Shown here: in pieces, positions 42,476 to 56,410 of the stretch | Position numbering within the stretch: the stretch's first letter is position 1 | How the letters are laid out: every line of letters begins with the position of its first letter | Origin: Uranotaenia lowii | Taxonomy: Eukaryota > Arthropoda > Insecta > Diptera > Culicidae | Assembly: GCF_029784155.1 (NCBI RefSeq) | Contig: NC_073691.1 | Span: 21,480,006-21,544,005 of the forward strand | DNA length: 64,000 nucleotides | Direction: 5' to 3' | Position numbers and translations under genes: made by a program | The notes under the pieces: model-generated | The model's input: only the letters and a program-made list of their open reading frames with translations | Told to the model about the DNA's origin: nothing | Database searches by the model: none

Positions 42476-42797
42476 TTCTGAGCTTAATTTGGGATCACAA
42501 CTTTAAAATGCGATTTCTGGCCTTTAGAAGCCGTTTTTCGGGATTCTGAGCTTAATTTGGGATCACAACTTTAAAATGCGATTTCTGGCCTTTAGAAGCG
42601 TTTTTTCGAGATTCTGAGCTCAATTTGGGATCACAACTTTAAAATGCGATTTCCGACCTTTAGAAGCGTTTTTTCGGGATTCTGAGCTTAATTTGGGATC
42701 ACAACTTTAAAATGCGATTTCTGGCCTTTAGAAGCCGTTTTTCGGGATTCTGAGCTTAATTTGGGATCACAATTCTGAGCTTAATTTGGGATCACAA
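42476..42797. repeat. 25-bp partial-monomer duplications, pair
   Basis: Copies start at 42,476 and 42,773, with 297-bp spacing. They correspond to those at 38,024 and 38,321 at +4,452 bp. Confidence 0.95.
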
Positions 42798-45245
42798 CTT
42801 TAAAATGCGATTTCTGGCCTTTAGAAGCCGTTTTTCGGGATTCTGAGCTTAATTTGGGATCACAACTTTAAAATGCGATTTCCGGCCTTTAGAAGCGTTT
42901 TTTCGGGATTCTGAGCTTAATTTGGGATCACAACTTTAAAATGCGATTTCTGGCCTTTAGACGCGTTTTTTCGGGATTCTGAGCTTAATTTGGGATCACA
43001 ACTTTAAAATGCGATTTCCGGCCTTTAGAAGCGTTTTTTCGGGATTCTGAGCTTAATTTGGGATCACAACTTTAAAATGCGATTTCCGGCCTTTAGAAGC
43101 GTTTTTTCGGGATTCTGAGCTTAATTTGGGATCACAACTTTAAAATGCGATTTCTGGCCTTTAGAAGCCGTTTTTCGGGATTCTGAGCTTAATTTGGGAT
43201 CACAACTTTAAAATGCGATTTCTGGCCTTTAGAAGCCGTTTTTCGGGATTCTGAGCTTAATTTGGGATCACAACTTTAAAATGCGATTTCCGGCCTTTAG
43301 AAGCGTTTTTTCGAGATTCTGAGCTCAATTTGGGATCACAACTTTAAAATGCGATTTCCGGCCTTTAGAAGCGTTTTTTCGGGATTCTGAGCTTAATTTG
43401 GGATCACAACTTTAAAATGCGATTTCCGGCCTTTAGAAGCGTTTTTTCGGGATTCTGAGCTTAATTTGGGATCACAACTTTAAAATGCGATTTCTGGCCT
43501 TTAGAAGCCGTTTTTCGGGATTCTGAGCTCAATTTGGGATCACAACTTTAAAATGCGATTTCCGGCCTTTAGAAGCGTTTTTTCGGGATTCTGAGCCTAA
43601 TTTGGGATCACAACTTTAAAATGCGATTTCCGGCCTTTAGAAGCGTTTTTTCGAGATTCTGAGCTCAATTTGGGATCACAACTTTAAAATGCGATTTCCG
43701 GCCTTTAGAAGCGGGTTTTCGGGATTCTGAGCTTAATTTGGGATCACAACTTTAAAATGCGATTTCTGGCCTTTAGAAGCCGTTTTTCGGGATTCTGAGC
43801 TTAATTTGGGATCACAACTTTAAAATGCGATTTCTGGCCTTTAGAAGCCGTTTTTCGGGATTCTGAGCTTAATTTGGGATCACAACTTTAAAATGCGATT
43901 TCTGGCCTTTAGAAGCCGTTTTTCGGGATTCTGAGCTTAATTTGGGATCACAACTTTAAAATGCGATTTCTGGCCTTTAGAAGCGTTTTTTCGAGATTCT
44001 GAGCTTAATTTGGGATCACAAGTTTAAAATGCGATTTCTGGCCTTTAGAAGCCGTTTTTCGGGATTCTGAGCTTAATTTGGGATCACAACTTTAAAATGC
44101 GAGTTCTGGCCTTTAGAAGCCGTTTTTCGGGATTCTGAGCTTAATTTGGGATCACAACTTTAAAATGCGATTTCTGGCCTTTAGAAACCGTTTTTGGGGA
44201 TTCTGAGCTTAATTTGGGATCACAACTTTAAAATGCGATTTCTGGCCTTTAGAAGCCGTTTTTCGGGATTCTGAGCTTAATTTGGGATCACAACTTTAAA
44301 ATGCGAGTTCTGGCCTTTAGAAGCCGTTTTTCGGGATTCTGAGCTTAATTTGGGATCACAACTTTAAAATGCGATTTCCGGCCTTTAGAAGCGTTTTTTC
44401 GAGATTCTGAGCTCAATTTGGGATCACAACTTTAAAATGCGATTTCCGGCCTTTAGAAGCGTTTTTTCGGGATTCTGAGCTTAATTTGGGATCACAACTT
44501 TAAAATGCGATTTCCGGCCTTTAGAAGCGTTTTTTCGAGATTCTGAGCTCAATTTGGGATCACAACTTTAAAATGCGATTTCCGGCCTTTAGAAGCGTTT
44601 TTTCGGGATTCTGAGCTTAATTTGGGATCACAACTTTAAAATGCGATTTCCGGCCTTTAGAAGCGTTTTTTCGAGATTCTGAGCTCAATTTGGGATCACA
44701 ACTTTAAAATGCGATTTCCGGCCTTTAGAAGCGTTTTTTCGGGATTCTGAGCTTAATTTGGGATCACAACTTTAAAATGCGATTTCCGGCCTTTAGAAGC
44801 GTTTTTTCGAGATTCTGAGCTCAATTTGGGATCACAACTTTAAAATGCGATTTCTGGCCTTTAGAAGCCGTTTTTCGGGATTCTGAGCTTAATTTGGGAT
44901 CACAACTTTAAAATGCGAGTTCTGGCCTTTAGAAGCCGTTTTTCGGGATTCTGAGCTTAATTTGGGATCACAACTTTAAAATGCGATTTCTGGCCTTTAG
45001 AAGCGTTTTTTCGAGATTCTGAGCTTAATTTGGGATCACAAGTTTAAAATGCGATTTCTGGCCTTTAGAAGCCGTTTTTCGGGATTCTGAGCTTAATTTG
45101 GGATCACAACTTTAAAATGCGATTTCTGGCCTTTAGAAGCCGTTTTTCGGGATTCTGAGCTTAATTTGGGATCACAACTTTAAAATGCGATTTCTGGCCT
45201 TTAGAAGCCGTTTTTCGGGATTCTGAGCTTAATTTGGGATCACAA

Positions 45246-45635
45246 TTCTGAGCTTAATTTGGGATCACAACTTTAAAATGCGATTTCTGGCCTTTAGAAG
45301 CCGTTTTTCGGGATTCTAAGCTTAATTTGGGATCACAACTTTAAAATGCGATTTTTGACCTTTAGAAGCCGTTTTTCGGGATTCTGAGCCTAATTTGGGA
45401 TCAAAACTTTAAAATGCGATTTCTGGCCTTTGGAAGCCGTTTTTCGGGATTCTGAGCTTAATTTGGGATCACAACTTTAAAATGCGATTTCTGGCCTTTA
45501 GAAGCCGTTTTTCGGGATTCTGAGCTTAATTTGGGATCACAACTTTAAAATGCGATTTCTGGCCTTTAGAAGCCGTTTTTCGGGATTCTGAGCTTAATTT
45601 GGGATCACAATTCTGAGCTTAATTTGGGATCACAA
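45246..45635. repeat. 25-bp partial-monomer duplications, pair
   Basis: Copies start at 45,246 and 45,611, with 365-bp spacing. They correspond to 40,930 and 41,295 at +4,316 bp. Confidence 0.95.
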
Positions 45636-48600
45636 CTTTAAAATGCGATTTCTGGCCTTTAGAAGCCGTTTTTCGGGATTCTGAGCTTAATTTGGGATCA
45701 CAACTTTAAAATGCGATTTCCGGCCTTTAGAAGCGTTTTTTCGAGATTCTGAGCTCAATTTGGGATCACAACTTTAAAATGCGATTTCCGGCCTTTAGAA
45801 GCGTTTTTTCGGGATTCTGAGCTTAATTTGGGATCACAACTTTAAAATGCGATTTCCGGCCTTTAGAAGCGTTTTTTCGAGATTCTGAGCTCAATTTGGG
45901 ATCACAACTTTAAAATGCGATTTCCGGCCTTTAGAAGCGTTTTTTCGGGATTCTGAGCTTAATTTGGGATCACAACTTTAAAATGCGATTTCCGGCCTTT
46001 GGAAGCGTTTTTTCGGGATTCTGAGCTTAATTTGGGATCACAACTTTAAAATGCGATTTCTGGCCTTTAGAAGCCGTTTTTCGGGATTCTGAGCTTAATT
46101 TGGGATCACAACTTTAAAATGCGATTTCCGGCCTTTAGAAGCGTTTTTTCGGGATTCTGAGCTTAATTTGGGATCACAACTTTAAAATGCGATTTCTGGC
46201 CTTTAGACGCGTTTTTTCGGGATTCTGAGCTTAATTTGGGATCACAACTTTAAAATGAGATTTCCGGTCTTTAGAAGCTTTTTTTCGGGATTCTGAGCTT
46301 AATTTGGGATCACAACTTTAAAATGCGATTTCTGGCCTTTAGAAGCCGTTTTTCGGGATTCTGAGCTTAATTTGGGATCACAACTTTAAAATGCGAGTTC
46401 TGGCCTTTAGAAGCCGTTTTTCGGGATTCTGAGCTTAATTTGGGATCACAACTTTAAAATGCGATTTCTGGCCTTTAGAAGCGTTTTTTCGAGATTCTGA
46501 GCTTAATTTGGGATCACAAGTTTAAAATGCGATTTCTGGCCTTTAGAAGCCGTTTTTCGGGATTCTGAGCTTAATTTGGGATCACAACTTTAAAATGCGA
46601 TTTCTGGCCTTTAGAAGCCGTTTTTCGGGATTCTGAGCTCAATTTGGGATCACAACTTTAAAATGCGATTTCCGGCCTTTAGAAGCGGGTTTTCGGGATT
46701 CTGAGCTTAATTTGGGATCACAACTTTAAAATGCGATTTCCGGCCTTTAGAAGCGTTTTTTCGAGATTCTGAGCTCAATTTGGGATCACAACTTTAAAAT
46801 GCGATTTCCGGCCTTTAGAAGCGGGTTTTCGGGATTCTGAGCTTAATTTGGGATCACAACTTTAAAATGCGATTTCTGGCCTTTAGAAGCCGTTTTTCGG
46901 GATTCTGAGCTTAATTTGGGATCACAACTTTAAAATGCGATTTCTGGCCTTTAGAAGCCGTTTTTCGAGATTCTGAGCTTAATTTGGGATCACAACTTTA
47001 AAATGCGATTTCTGGCCTTTAGAAGCGTTTTTTCGAGATTCTGAGCTTAATTTGGGATCACAAGTTTAAAATGCGATTTCTGGCCTTTAGAAGCCGTTTT
47101 TCGGGATTCTGAGCTTAATTTGGGATCACAACTTTAAAATGCGAGTTCTGGCCTTTAGAAGCCGTTTTTCGGGATTCTGAGCTTAATTTGGGATCACAAC
47201 TTTAAAATGCGATTTCTGGCCTTTAGAAGCCGTTTTTCGGGATTCTGAGCTTAATTTGGGATCACAACTTTAAAATGCGATTTCTGGCCTTTAGAAGCCG
47301 TTTTTCGGGATTCTAAGCTTAATTTGGGATCACAACTTTAAAATGCGATTTTTGACCTTTAGAAGCCGTTTTTCGGGATTCTGAGCCTAATTTGGGATCA
47401 AAACTTTAAAATGCGATTTCTGGCCTTTGGAAGCCGTTTTTCGGGATTCTGAGCTTAATTTGGGATCACAACTTTAAAATGCGATTTCTGGCCTTTGGAA
47501 GCCGTTTTTCGGGATTCTGAGCTTAATTTGGGATCACAACTTTAAAATGCGATTTCTGGCCTTTAGAAGCCGTTTTTCGGGATTCTGAGCTTAATTTGGG
47601 ATCACAACTTTAAAATGCGAGTTCTGGCCTTTAGAAGCCGTTTTTCGGGATTCTGAGCTTAATTTGGGATCACAACTTTAAAATGCGATTTCTGGCCTTT
47701 AGAAGCGTTTTTTCGAGATTCTGAGCTTAATTTGGGATCACAAGTTTAAAATGCGATTTCTGGCCTTTAGAAGCCGTTTTTCGGGATTCTGAGCTTAATT
47801 TGGGATCACAACTTTAAAATGCGATTTCTGGCCTTTAGAAGCCGTTTTTCGGGATTCTGAGCTTAATTTGGGATCACAACTTTAAAATGCGAGTTCTGGC
47901 CTTTAGAAGCCGTTTTTCGGGATTCTGAGCTTAATTTGGGATCACAACTTTAAAATGCGATTTCTGGCCTTTAGAAGCGTTTTTTCGAGATTCTGAGCTT
48001 AATTTGGGATCACAAGTTTAAAATGCGATTTCTGGCCTTTAGAAGCCGTTTTTCGGGATTCTGAGCTTAATTTGGGATCACAACTTTAAAATGCGATTTC
48101 TGGCCTTTAGAAGCCGTTTTTCGGGATTCTGAGCTTAATTTGGGATCACAACTTTAAAATGCGATTTCTGGCCTTTAGAAGCCGTTTTTCGGGATTCTAA
48201 GCTTAATTTGGGATCACAACTTTAAAATGCGATTTTTGACCTTTAGAAGCCGTTTTTCGGGATTCTGAGCCTAATTTGGGATCAAAACTTTAAAATGCGA
48301 TTTCTGGCCTTTGGAAGCCGTTTTTCGGGATTCTGAGCTTAATTTGGGATCACAACTTTAAAATGCGATTTCCGGCCTTTAGAAGCGTTTTTTCGAGATT
48401 CTGAGCTCAATTTGGGATCACAACTTTAAAATGCGATTTCCGGCCTTTAGAAGCGGGTTTTCGGGATTCTGAGCTTAATTTGGGATCACAACTTTAAAAT
48501 GCGATTTCTGGCCTTTAGAAGCCGTTTTTCGGGATTCTGAGCTTAATTTGGGATCACAACTTTAAAATGCGATTTCTGGCCTTTAGAAGCCGTTTTTCGG

Positions 48601-51600
48601 GATTCTGAGCCTAATTTGGGATCAAAACTTTAAAATGCGATTTCTGGCCTTTGGAAGCCGTTTTTCGGGATTCTGAGCTTAATTTGGGATCACAACTTTA
48701 AAATGCGATTTCTGGCCTTTAGAAGCCGTTTTTCGGGATTCTGAGCTTAATTTGGGATCACAACTTTAAAATGTGATTTCTGGCCTTTAGAAGCCGTTTT
48801 TCGGGATTCTAAGCTTAATTTGGGATCACAACTTTAAAATGCGATTTCTGGCCTTTGGAAGCCGTTTTTCGGGATTCTGAGCTTAATTTGGGATCACAAC
48901 TTTAAAATGCGATTTCTGGCCTTTAGAAGCCGTTTTTCGGGATTCTAAGCTTAATTTGGGATCACAACTTTAAAATGCGATTTTTGACCTTTAGAAGCCG
49001 TTTTTCGGGATTCTGAGCCTAATTTGGGATCAAAACTTTAAAATGCGATTTCTGGCCTTTGGAAGCCGTTTTTCGGGATTCTGAGCTTAATTTGGGATCA
49101 CAACTTTAAAATGCGATTTCCGGCCTTTAGAAGCCGTTTTTCGGGATTCTGAGCTTAATTTGGGATCACAACTTTAAAATGCGAGTTCTGGCCTTTAGAA
49201 GCCGTTTTTCGGGATTCTGAGCTTAATTTGGGATCACAACTTTAAAATGCGATTTCTGGCCTTTAGAAGCCGTTTTTGGGGATTCTGAGCTTAATTTGGG
49301 ATCACAACTTTAAAATGCGATTTCTGGCCTTTAGAAGCCGTTTTTCGGGATTCTGAGCTTAATTTGGGATCACGACTTTAAAATGCGAGTTCTGGCCTTT
49401 AGAAGCCGTTTTTCGGGATTCTGAGCTTAATTTGGGATCACAACTTTAAAATGCGATTTCTGGCCTTTAGAAGCGTTTTTTCGAGATTCTGAGCTTAATT
49501 TGGGATCACAAGTTTAAAATGCGATTTCTGGCCTTTAGAAGCCGTTTTTCGGGATTCTGAGCTTAATTTGGGATCACAACTTTAAAATGCGATTTCTGGC
49601 CTTTAGAAGCCGTTTTTCGGGATTCTGAGCTTAATTTGGGATCACAACTTTAAAATGCGATTTCTGGCCTTTAGAAGCCGTTTTTCGGGATTCTGAGCTT
49701 AATTTGGGATCACAACTTTAAAATGCGATTTTTGACCTTTAGAAGCCGTTTTTCGGGATTCTGAGCTTAATTTGGGATCAAAACTTTAAAATGCGATTTC
49801 TGGCCTTTGGAAGCCGTTTTTCGGGATTCTGAGCTTAATTTGGGATCACAACTTTAAAATGCGATTTCCGGCCTTTAGAAGCGTTTTTTCGAGATTCTGA
49901 GCTCAATTTGGGATCACAACTTTAAAATGCGATTTCCGGCCTTTAGAAGCGGGTTTTCGGGATTCTGAGCTTAATTTGGGATCACAACTTTAAAATGCGA
50001 TTTCTGGCCTTTAGAAGCCGTTTTTCGGGATTCTGAGCTTAATTTGGGATCACAACTTTAAAATGCGATTTCTGGCCTTTAGAAGCCGTTTTTCGGGATT
50101 CTGAGCTTAATTTGGGATCACAACTTTAAAATGCGATTTCTGGCCTTTAGAAGCCGTTTTTCGGGATTCTGAGCTTAATTTGGGATCACAACTTTAAAAT
50201 GCGATTTTTGACCTTTAGAAGCCGTTTTTCGGGATTCTGAGCTTAATTTGGGATCAAAACTTTAAAATGCGATTTCTGGCCTTTGGAAGCCGTTTTTCGG
50301 GATTCTGAGCTTAATTTGGGATCACAACTTTAAAATGCGATTTCCGGCCTTTAGAAGCGTTTTTTCGAGATTCTGAGCTCAATTTGGGATCACAACTTTA
50401 AAATGCGATTTCCGGCCTTTAGAAGCGGGTTTTCGGGATTCTGAGCTTAATTTGGGATCACAACTTTAAAATGCGATTTCTGGCCTTTAGAAGCCGTTTT
50501 TCGGGATTCTGAGCTTAATTTGGGATCACAACTTTAAAATGCGATTTTTGACCTTTAGAAGCCGTTTTTCGGGATTCTGAGCTTAATTTGGGATCAAAAC
50601 TTTAAAATGCGATTTCTGGCCTTTGGAAGCCGTTTTTCGGGATTCTGAGCTTAATTTGGGATCACAACTTTAAAATGCGATTTCCGGCCTTTAGAAGCGT
50701 TTTTTCGAGATTCTGAGCTCAATTTGGGATCACAACTTTAAAATGCGATTTCTGGCCTTTAGAAGCCGTTTTTCGGGATTCTGAGCTTAATTTGGGATCA
50801 CAACTTTAAAATGCGATTTCTGGCCTTTAGAAGCCGTTTTTCGGGATTCTAAGCTTAATTTGGGATCACAACTTTAAAATGCGATTTCTGGCCTTTAGAA
50901 GCCGTTTTTCGGGATTCTGAGCTTAATTTGGGATCACAACTTTAAAATGCGATTTCTGGCCTTTAGAAGCCGTTTTTCGGGATTCTGAGCTTAATTTGGG
51001 ATCACAACTTTAAAATGCGATTTCTGGCCTTTAGAAGCCGTTTTTCGGGATTCTAAGCTTAATTTGGGATCACAACTTTAAAATGCGATTTCTGGCCTTT
51101 AGAAGCCGTTTTTCGGGATTCTGAGCTTAATTTGGGATCACAACTTTAAAATGCGATTTCTGGCCTTTAGAAGCCGTTTTTCGGGATTCTGAGCTTAATT
51201 TGGGATCACAACTTAAAAATGCGATTTTTGACCTTTAGAAGCCGTTTTTCGGGATTCTGAGCCTAATTTGGGATCAAAACTTTAAAATGCGATTTCTGGC
51301 CTTTGGAAGCCGTTTTTCGGGATTCTGAGCTTAATTTGGGATCACAACTTTAAAATGCGATTTCTGGCCTTTAGAAGCCGTTTTTCGGGATTCTGAGCTT
51401 AATTTGGGATCACAACTTTAAAATGCGATTTCTGGCCTTTAGAAGCCGTTTTTCGGGATTCTGAGCTTAATTTGGGATCACAACTTTAAAATGCGATTTC
51501 TGGCCTTTAGAAGCCGTTTTTCGGGATTCTGAGCTTAATTTGGGATCACAACTTTAAAATGCGATTTCTGGCCTTTAGAAGCGTTTTTTCGAGATTCTGA

Positions 51601-52707
51601 GCTCAATTTGGGATCACAACTTTAAAATGCGATTTCCGGCCTTTAGAATCGTTTTTTCGGGATTCTGAGCTTAATTTGGGATCACAACTTTAAAATGCGA
51701 TTTCCGGCCTTTAGAAGCGTTTTTTCGGGATTCTGAGCTTAATTTGGGATCACAACTTTAAAATGCGATTTCTGGCCTTTAGAAGCCGTTTTTCGGGATT
51801 CTGAGCTTAATTTGGGATCACAACTTTAAAATGCGATTTCTGGCCTTTAGAAGCCGTTTTTCGGGATTCTGAGCTTAATTTGGGATCACAACTTTAAAAT
51901 GCGATTTCTGGCCTTTAGAAGCGTTTTTTCGAGATTCTGAGCTTAATTTGGGATCACAAGTTTAAAATGCGATTTCTGGCCTTTAGAAGCCGTTTTTCGG
52001 GATTCTGAGCTTAATTTGGGATCACAACTTTAAAATGCGAGTTCTGGCCTTTAGAAGCCGTTTTTCGGGATTCTGAGCTTAATTTGGGATCACAACTTTA
52101 AAATGCGATTTCTGGCCTTTAGAAACCGTTTTTGGGGATTCTGAGCTTAATTTGGGATCACAACTTTAAAATGCGATTTCTGGCCTTTAGAAGCCGTTTT
52201 TCGGGATTCTAAGCTTAATTTGGGATCACAACTTTAAAATGCGATTTCTGGCCTTTGGAAGCCGTTTTTCGGGATTCTGAGCTTAATTTGGGATCACAAC
52301 TTTAAAATGCGATTTCTGGCCTTTAGAAGCCGTTTTTCGGGATTCTGAGCTTAATTTGGGATCACAACTTTAAAATGCGATTTCCGGCCTTTAGAAGCGT
52401 TTTTTCGAGATTCTGAGCTCAATTTGGGATCACAACTTTAAAATGCGATTTCCGGCCTTTAGAAGCGGGTTTTCGGGATTCTGAGCTTAATTTGGGATCA
52501 CAACTTTAAAATGCGATTTCTGGCCTTTAGAAGCCGTTTTTCGAGATTCTGAGCTTAATTTGGGATCACAACTTTAAAATGCGATTTCTGGCCTTTAGAA
52601 GCCGTTTTTCGGGATTCTAAGCTTAATTTGGGATCACAACTTTAAAATGCGATTTCTGGCCTTTGGAAGCCGTTTTTCGGGATTCTGAGCTTAATTTGGG
52701 ATCACAA

Positions 52708-52961
52708 TTCTGAGCTTAATTTGGGATCACAACTTTAAAATGCGATTTCTGGCCTTTAGAAGCCGTTTTTCGGGATTCTGAGCTTAATTTGGGATCACAA
52801 CTTTAAAATGCGATTTCTGGCCTTTAGAAGCCGTTTTTCGGGATTCTAAGCTTAATTTGGGATCACAACTTTAAAATGCGATTTCTGGCCTTTGGAAGCC
52901 GTTTTTCGGGATTCTGAGCTTAATTTGGGATCACAATTCTGAGCTTAATTTGGGATCACAA
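52708..52961. repeat. 25-bp partial-monomer duplications, close pair
   Basis: Copies start at 52,708 and 52,937, only 229 bp apart (three monomers plus 25). Each follows a TAAGCTT monomer and a CCTTTGG monomer, so a 229-bp unit is tandemly duplicated here. Confidence 0.95.
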
Positions 52962-53734
52962 CTTTAAAATGCGATTTCTGGCCTTTAGAAGCCGTTTTTC
53001 GGGATTCTGAGCTTAATTTGGGATCACAACTTTAAAATGCGATTTCTGGCCTTTAGAAGCCGTTTTTCGGGATTCTGAGCTTAATTTGGGATCACAACTT
53101 TAAAATGCGATTTCTGGCCTTTAGAAGCGTTTTTTCGTGATTCTGAGCTTAATTTGGGATCACAACTTTAAAATGCGATTTCTGGCCTTTAGAAGCCGTT
53201 TTTCGGGATTCTGAGCTTAATTTGGGATCACAACTTTAAAATGCGATTTCTGGCCTTTAGAAGCCGTTTTTCGGGATTCTGAGCTTAATTTGGGATCACA
53301 ACTTTAAAATGCGATTTCTGGCCTTTAGAAACCGTTTTTCGGGATTCTGAGCTTAATTTGGGATCACAACTTTAAAATGCGATTTCTGGCCTTTAGAAGC
53401 CGTTTTTCGGGATTCTGAGCTTAATTTGGGATCACAACTTTAAAATGCGAGTTCTGGCCTTTAGAAGCCGTTTTTCGGGATTCTGAGCTTAATTTGGGAT
53501 CACAACTTTAAAATGCGATTTCTGGCCTTTAGAAGCCGTTTTTCGGGATTCTGAGCTTAATTTGGGATCACAACTTTAAAATGCGATTTCTGGCCTTTAG
53601 AAGCCGTTTTTCGGGATTCTGAGCTTAATTTGGGATCACAACTTTAAAATGCGAGTTCTGGCCTTTAGAAGCCGTTTTTCGGGATTCTGAGCTTAATTTG
53701 GGATCACAACTTTAAAATGCGATTTCTGGCCTTT

Positions 53735-56410
53735 GGAAGCGTTTTTTCGAGATTCTGAGCTTAATTTGGGATCACAAGTTTAAAATGCGATTTCTGGCCT
53801 TTAGAAGCCGTTTTTTGGGATTCTGAGCTTAATTTGGGATCAAAACTTTAAAATGCGATTTCTGGCCTTTGGAAGCCGTTTTTCGGGATTCTGAGCTTAA
53901 TTTGGGATCACAACTTTAAAATGCGATTTCTGGCCTTTAGAAGCCGTTTTTCGGGATTCTGAGCTTAATTTGGGATCACAACTTTAAAATGCGATTTCCG
54001 GCCTTTAGAAGCGTTTTTTCGAGATTCTGAGCTCAATTTGGGATCACAACTTTAAAATGCGATTTCCGGCCTTTAGAAGCGGGTTTTCGGGATTCTGAGC
54101 TTAATTTGGGATCACAACTTTAAAATGCGATTTCTGGCCTTTAGAAGCCGTTTTTCGGGATTCTGAGCTTAATTTGGGATCACAACTTTAAAATGCGATT
54201 TCTGGCCTTTAGAAGCCGTTTTTCGGGATTCTAAGCTTAATTTGGGATCACAACTTTAAAATGCGATTTCTGGCCTTTAGAAGCCGTTTTTCGGGATTCT
54301 AAGCTTAATTTGGGATCACAACTTTAAAATGCGATTTTTGACCTTTAGAAGCCGTTTTTCGGGATTCTGAGCCTAATTTGGGATCAAAACTTTAAAATGC
54401 GATTTCTGGCCTTTGGAAGCCGTTTTTCGGGATTCTGAGCTTAATTTGGGATCACAATTCTGAGCTTAATTTGGGATCACAACTTTAAAATGCGATTTCT
54501 GGCCTTTAGAAGCCATTTTTCGGGATTCTGAGCTTAATTTGGGATCACAACTTTAAAATGCGATTTCTGGCCTTTAGAAGCCGTTTTTCGGGATTCTGAG
54601 CTTAATTTGGGATCACAACTTTAAAATGCGATTTCTGGCCTTTAGAAGCCGTTTTTCGGGATTCTGAGCTTAATTTGGGATCACAACTTTAAAATGCGAT
54701 TTCTGGCCTTTAGAAACCGTTTTTCGGGATTCTGAGCTTAATTTGGGATCACAACTTTAAAATGCGATTTCTGGCCTTTAGAAGCCGTTTTTCGGGATTC
54801 TGAGCTTAATTTGGGATCACAACTTTAAAATGCGAGTTCTGGCCTTTAGAAGCCGTTTTTCGGGATTCTGAGCTTAATTTGGGATCACAACTTTAAAATG
54901 CGATTTCTGGCCTTTAGAAGCCGTTTTTCGGGATTCTGAGCTTAATTTGGGATCACAACTTTAAAATGCGATTTCTGGCCTTTAGAAGCCGTTTTTCGGG
55001 ATTCTGAGCTTAATTTGGGATCACAACTTTAAAATGCGATTTCTGGCCTTTGGAAGCGTTTTTTCGAGATTCTGAGCTTAATTTGGGATCACAAGTTTAA
55101 AATGCGATTTCTGGCCTTTAGAAGCCGTTTTTTGGGATTCTGAGCTTAATTTGGGATCAAAACTTTAAAATGCGATTTCTGGCCTTTGGAAGCCGTTTTT
55201 CGGGATTCTGAGCTTAATTTGGGATCACAACTTTAAAATGCGATTTCTGGCCTTTAGAAGCCGTTTTTCGGGATTCTGAGCTTAATTTGGGATCACAACT
55301 TTAAAATGCGATTTCCGGCCTTTAGAAGCGTTTTTTCGAGATTCTGAGCTCAATTTGGGATCACAACTTTAAAATGCGATTTCCGGCCTTTAGAAGCGGG
55401 TTTTCGGGATTCTGAGCTTAATTTGGGATCACAACTTTAAAATGCGATTTCTGGCCTTTAGAAGCCGTTTTTCGGGATTCTGAGCTTAATTTGGGATCAC
55501 AACTTTAAAATGCGATTTCTGGCCTTTAGAAGCCGTTTTTCGGGATTCTAAGCTTAATTTGGGATCACAACTTTAAAATGCGATTTTTGACCTTTAGAAG
55601 CCGTTTTTCGGGATTCTGAGCCTAATTTGGGATCAAAACTTTAAAATGCGATTTCTGGCCTTTGGAAGCCGTTTTTCGGGATTCTGAGCTTAATTTGGGA
55701 TCACAATTCTGAGCTTAATTTGGGATCACAACTTTAAAATGCGATTTCTGGCCTTTAGAAGCCGTTTTTCGGGATTCTGAGCTTAATTTGGGATCACAAC
55801 TTTAAAATGCGATTTCCGGCCTTTAGAATCGTTTTTTCGGGATTCTGAGCTTAATTTGGGATCACAACTTTAAAATGCGATTTCCGGCCTTTAGAAGCGG
55901 GTTTTCGGGATTCTGAGCTTAATTTGGGATCACAACTTTAAAATGCGATTTCTGGCCTTTAGAAGCCGTTTTTCGGGATTCTGAGCTTAATTTGGGATCA
56001 CAACTTTAAAATGCGATTTCTGGCCTTTAGAAGCCGTTTTCCGGGATTCTGAGCTTAATTTGGGATCACAACTTTAAAATGCGATTTCTGGCCTTTAGAA
56101 GCCGTTTTTCGGGATTCTGAGCTTAATTTGGGATCACAACTTTAAAATGCGATTTCTGGCCTTTAGAAGCGTTTTTTCGAGATTCTGAGCTTAATTTGGG
56201 ATCACAAGTTTAAAATGCGATTTCTGGCCTTTAGAAGCGTTTTTTCGGGATTCTGAGCTTAATTTGGGATCACAACTTTAAAATGCGAGTTCTGGCCTTT
56301 AGAAACCGTTTTTGGGGATTCTGAGCTTAATTTGGGATCACAACTTTAAAATGCGATTTCTGGCCTTTAGAAGCCGTTTTTCGGGATTCTGAGCCTAATT
56401 TGGGATCACA
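53735..56410. repeat. Right-end satellite block, two tandem variants
   Basis: A run starting with CCTTTGGAAGCG, then CACAAGTTT, GCCGTTTTTTGGG and GATCAAAAC occurs at 53,735 and again at 55,052, an offset of 1,317 bp (19 monomers plus one 25-bp insert). Both runs go on through a CGAG/GAGCTC monomer, a GCGGG monomer, the TAAGCTT/TTTTTGACC cassette and a 25-bp insert (54,458 and 55,707). The second is one monomer shorter before the cassette. The second then continues through a GAATCG monomer and a GCGGG monomer. Confidence 0.82.

Larger units (their letters stand above)
42179..46447. repeat. About 4.3-kb satellite megarepeat, copy 2
   Basis: This copy repeats the landmark order of copy 1: 25-bp inserts at 42,476, 42,773, 45,246 and 45,611, the GAAACCGTTTTTGGGG monomer at 44,184, the alternating dimers at about 44,376-44,852, and the GACGCG/GCTTTTTTT pair at about 46,207-46,290. 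It is two monomers shorter. It also differs by at least one substitution (CAAG near 45,033 against CAAC near 40,717). Matching ends where copy 1 has GATCAAAAC (about 42,132) and this copy has GATCACAAC. Bases 42,132-42,178 between the copies match neither edge. Confidence 0.88.
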
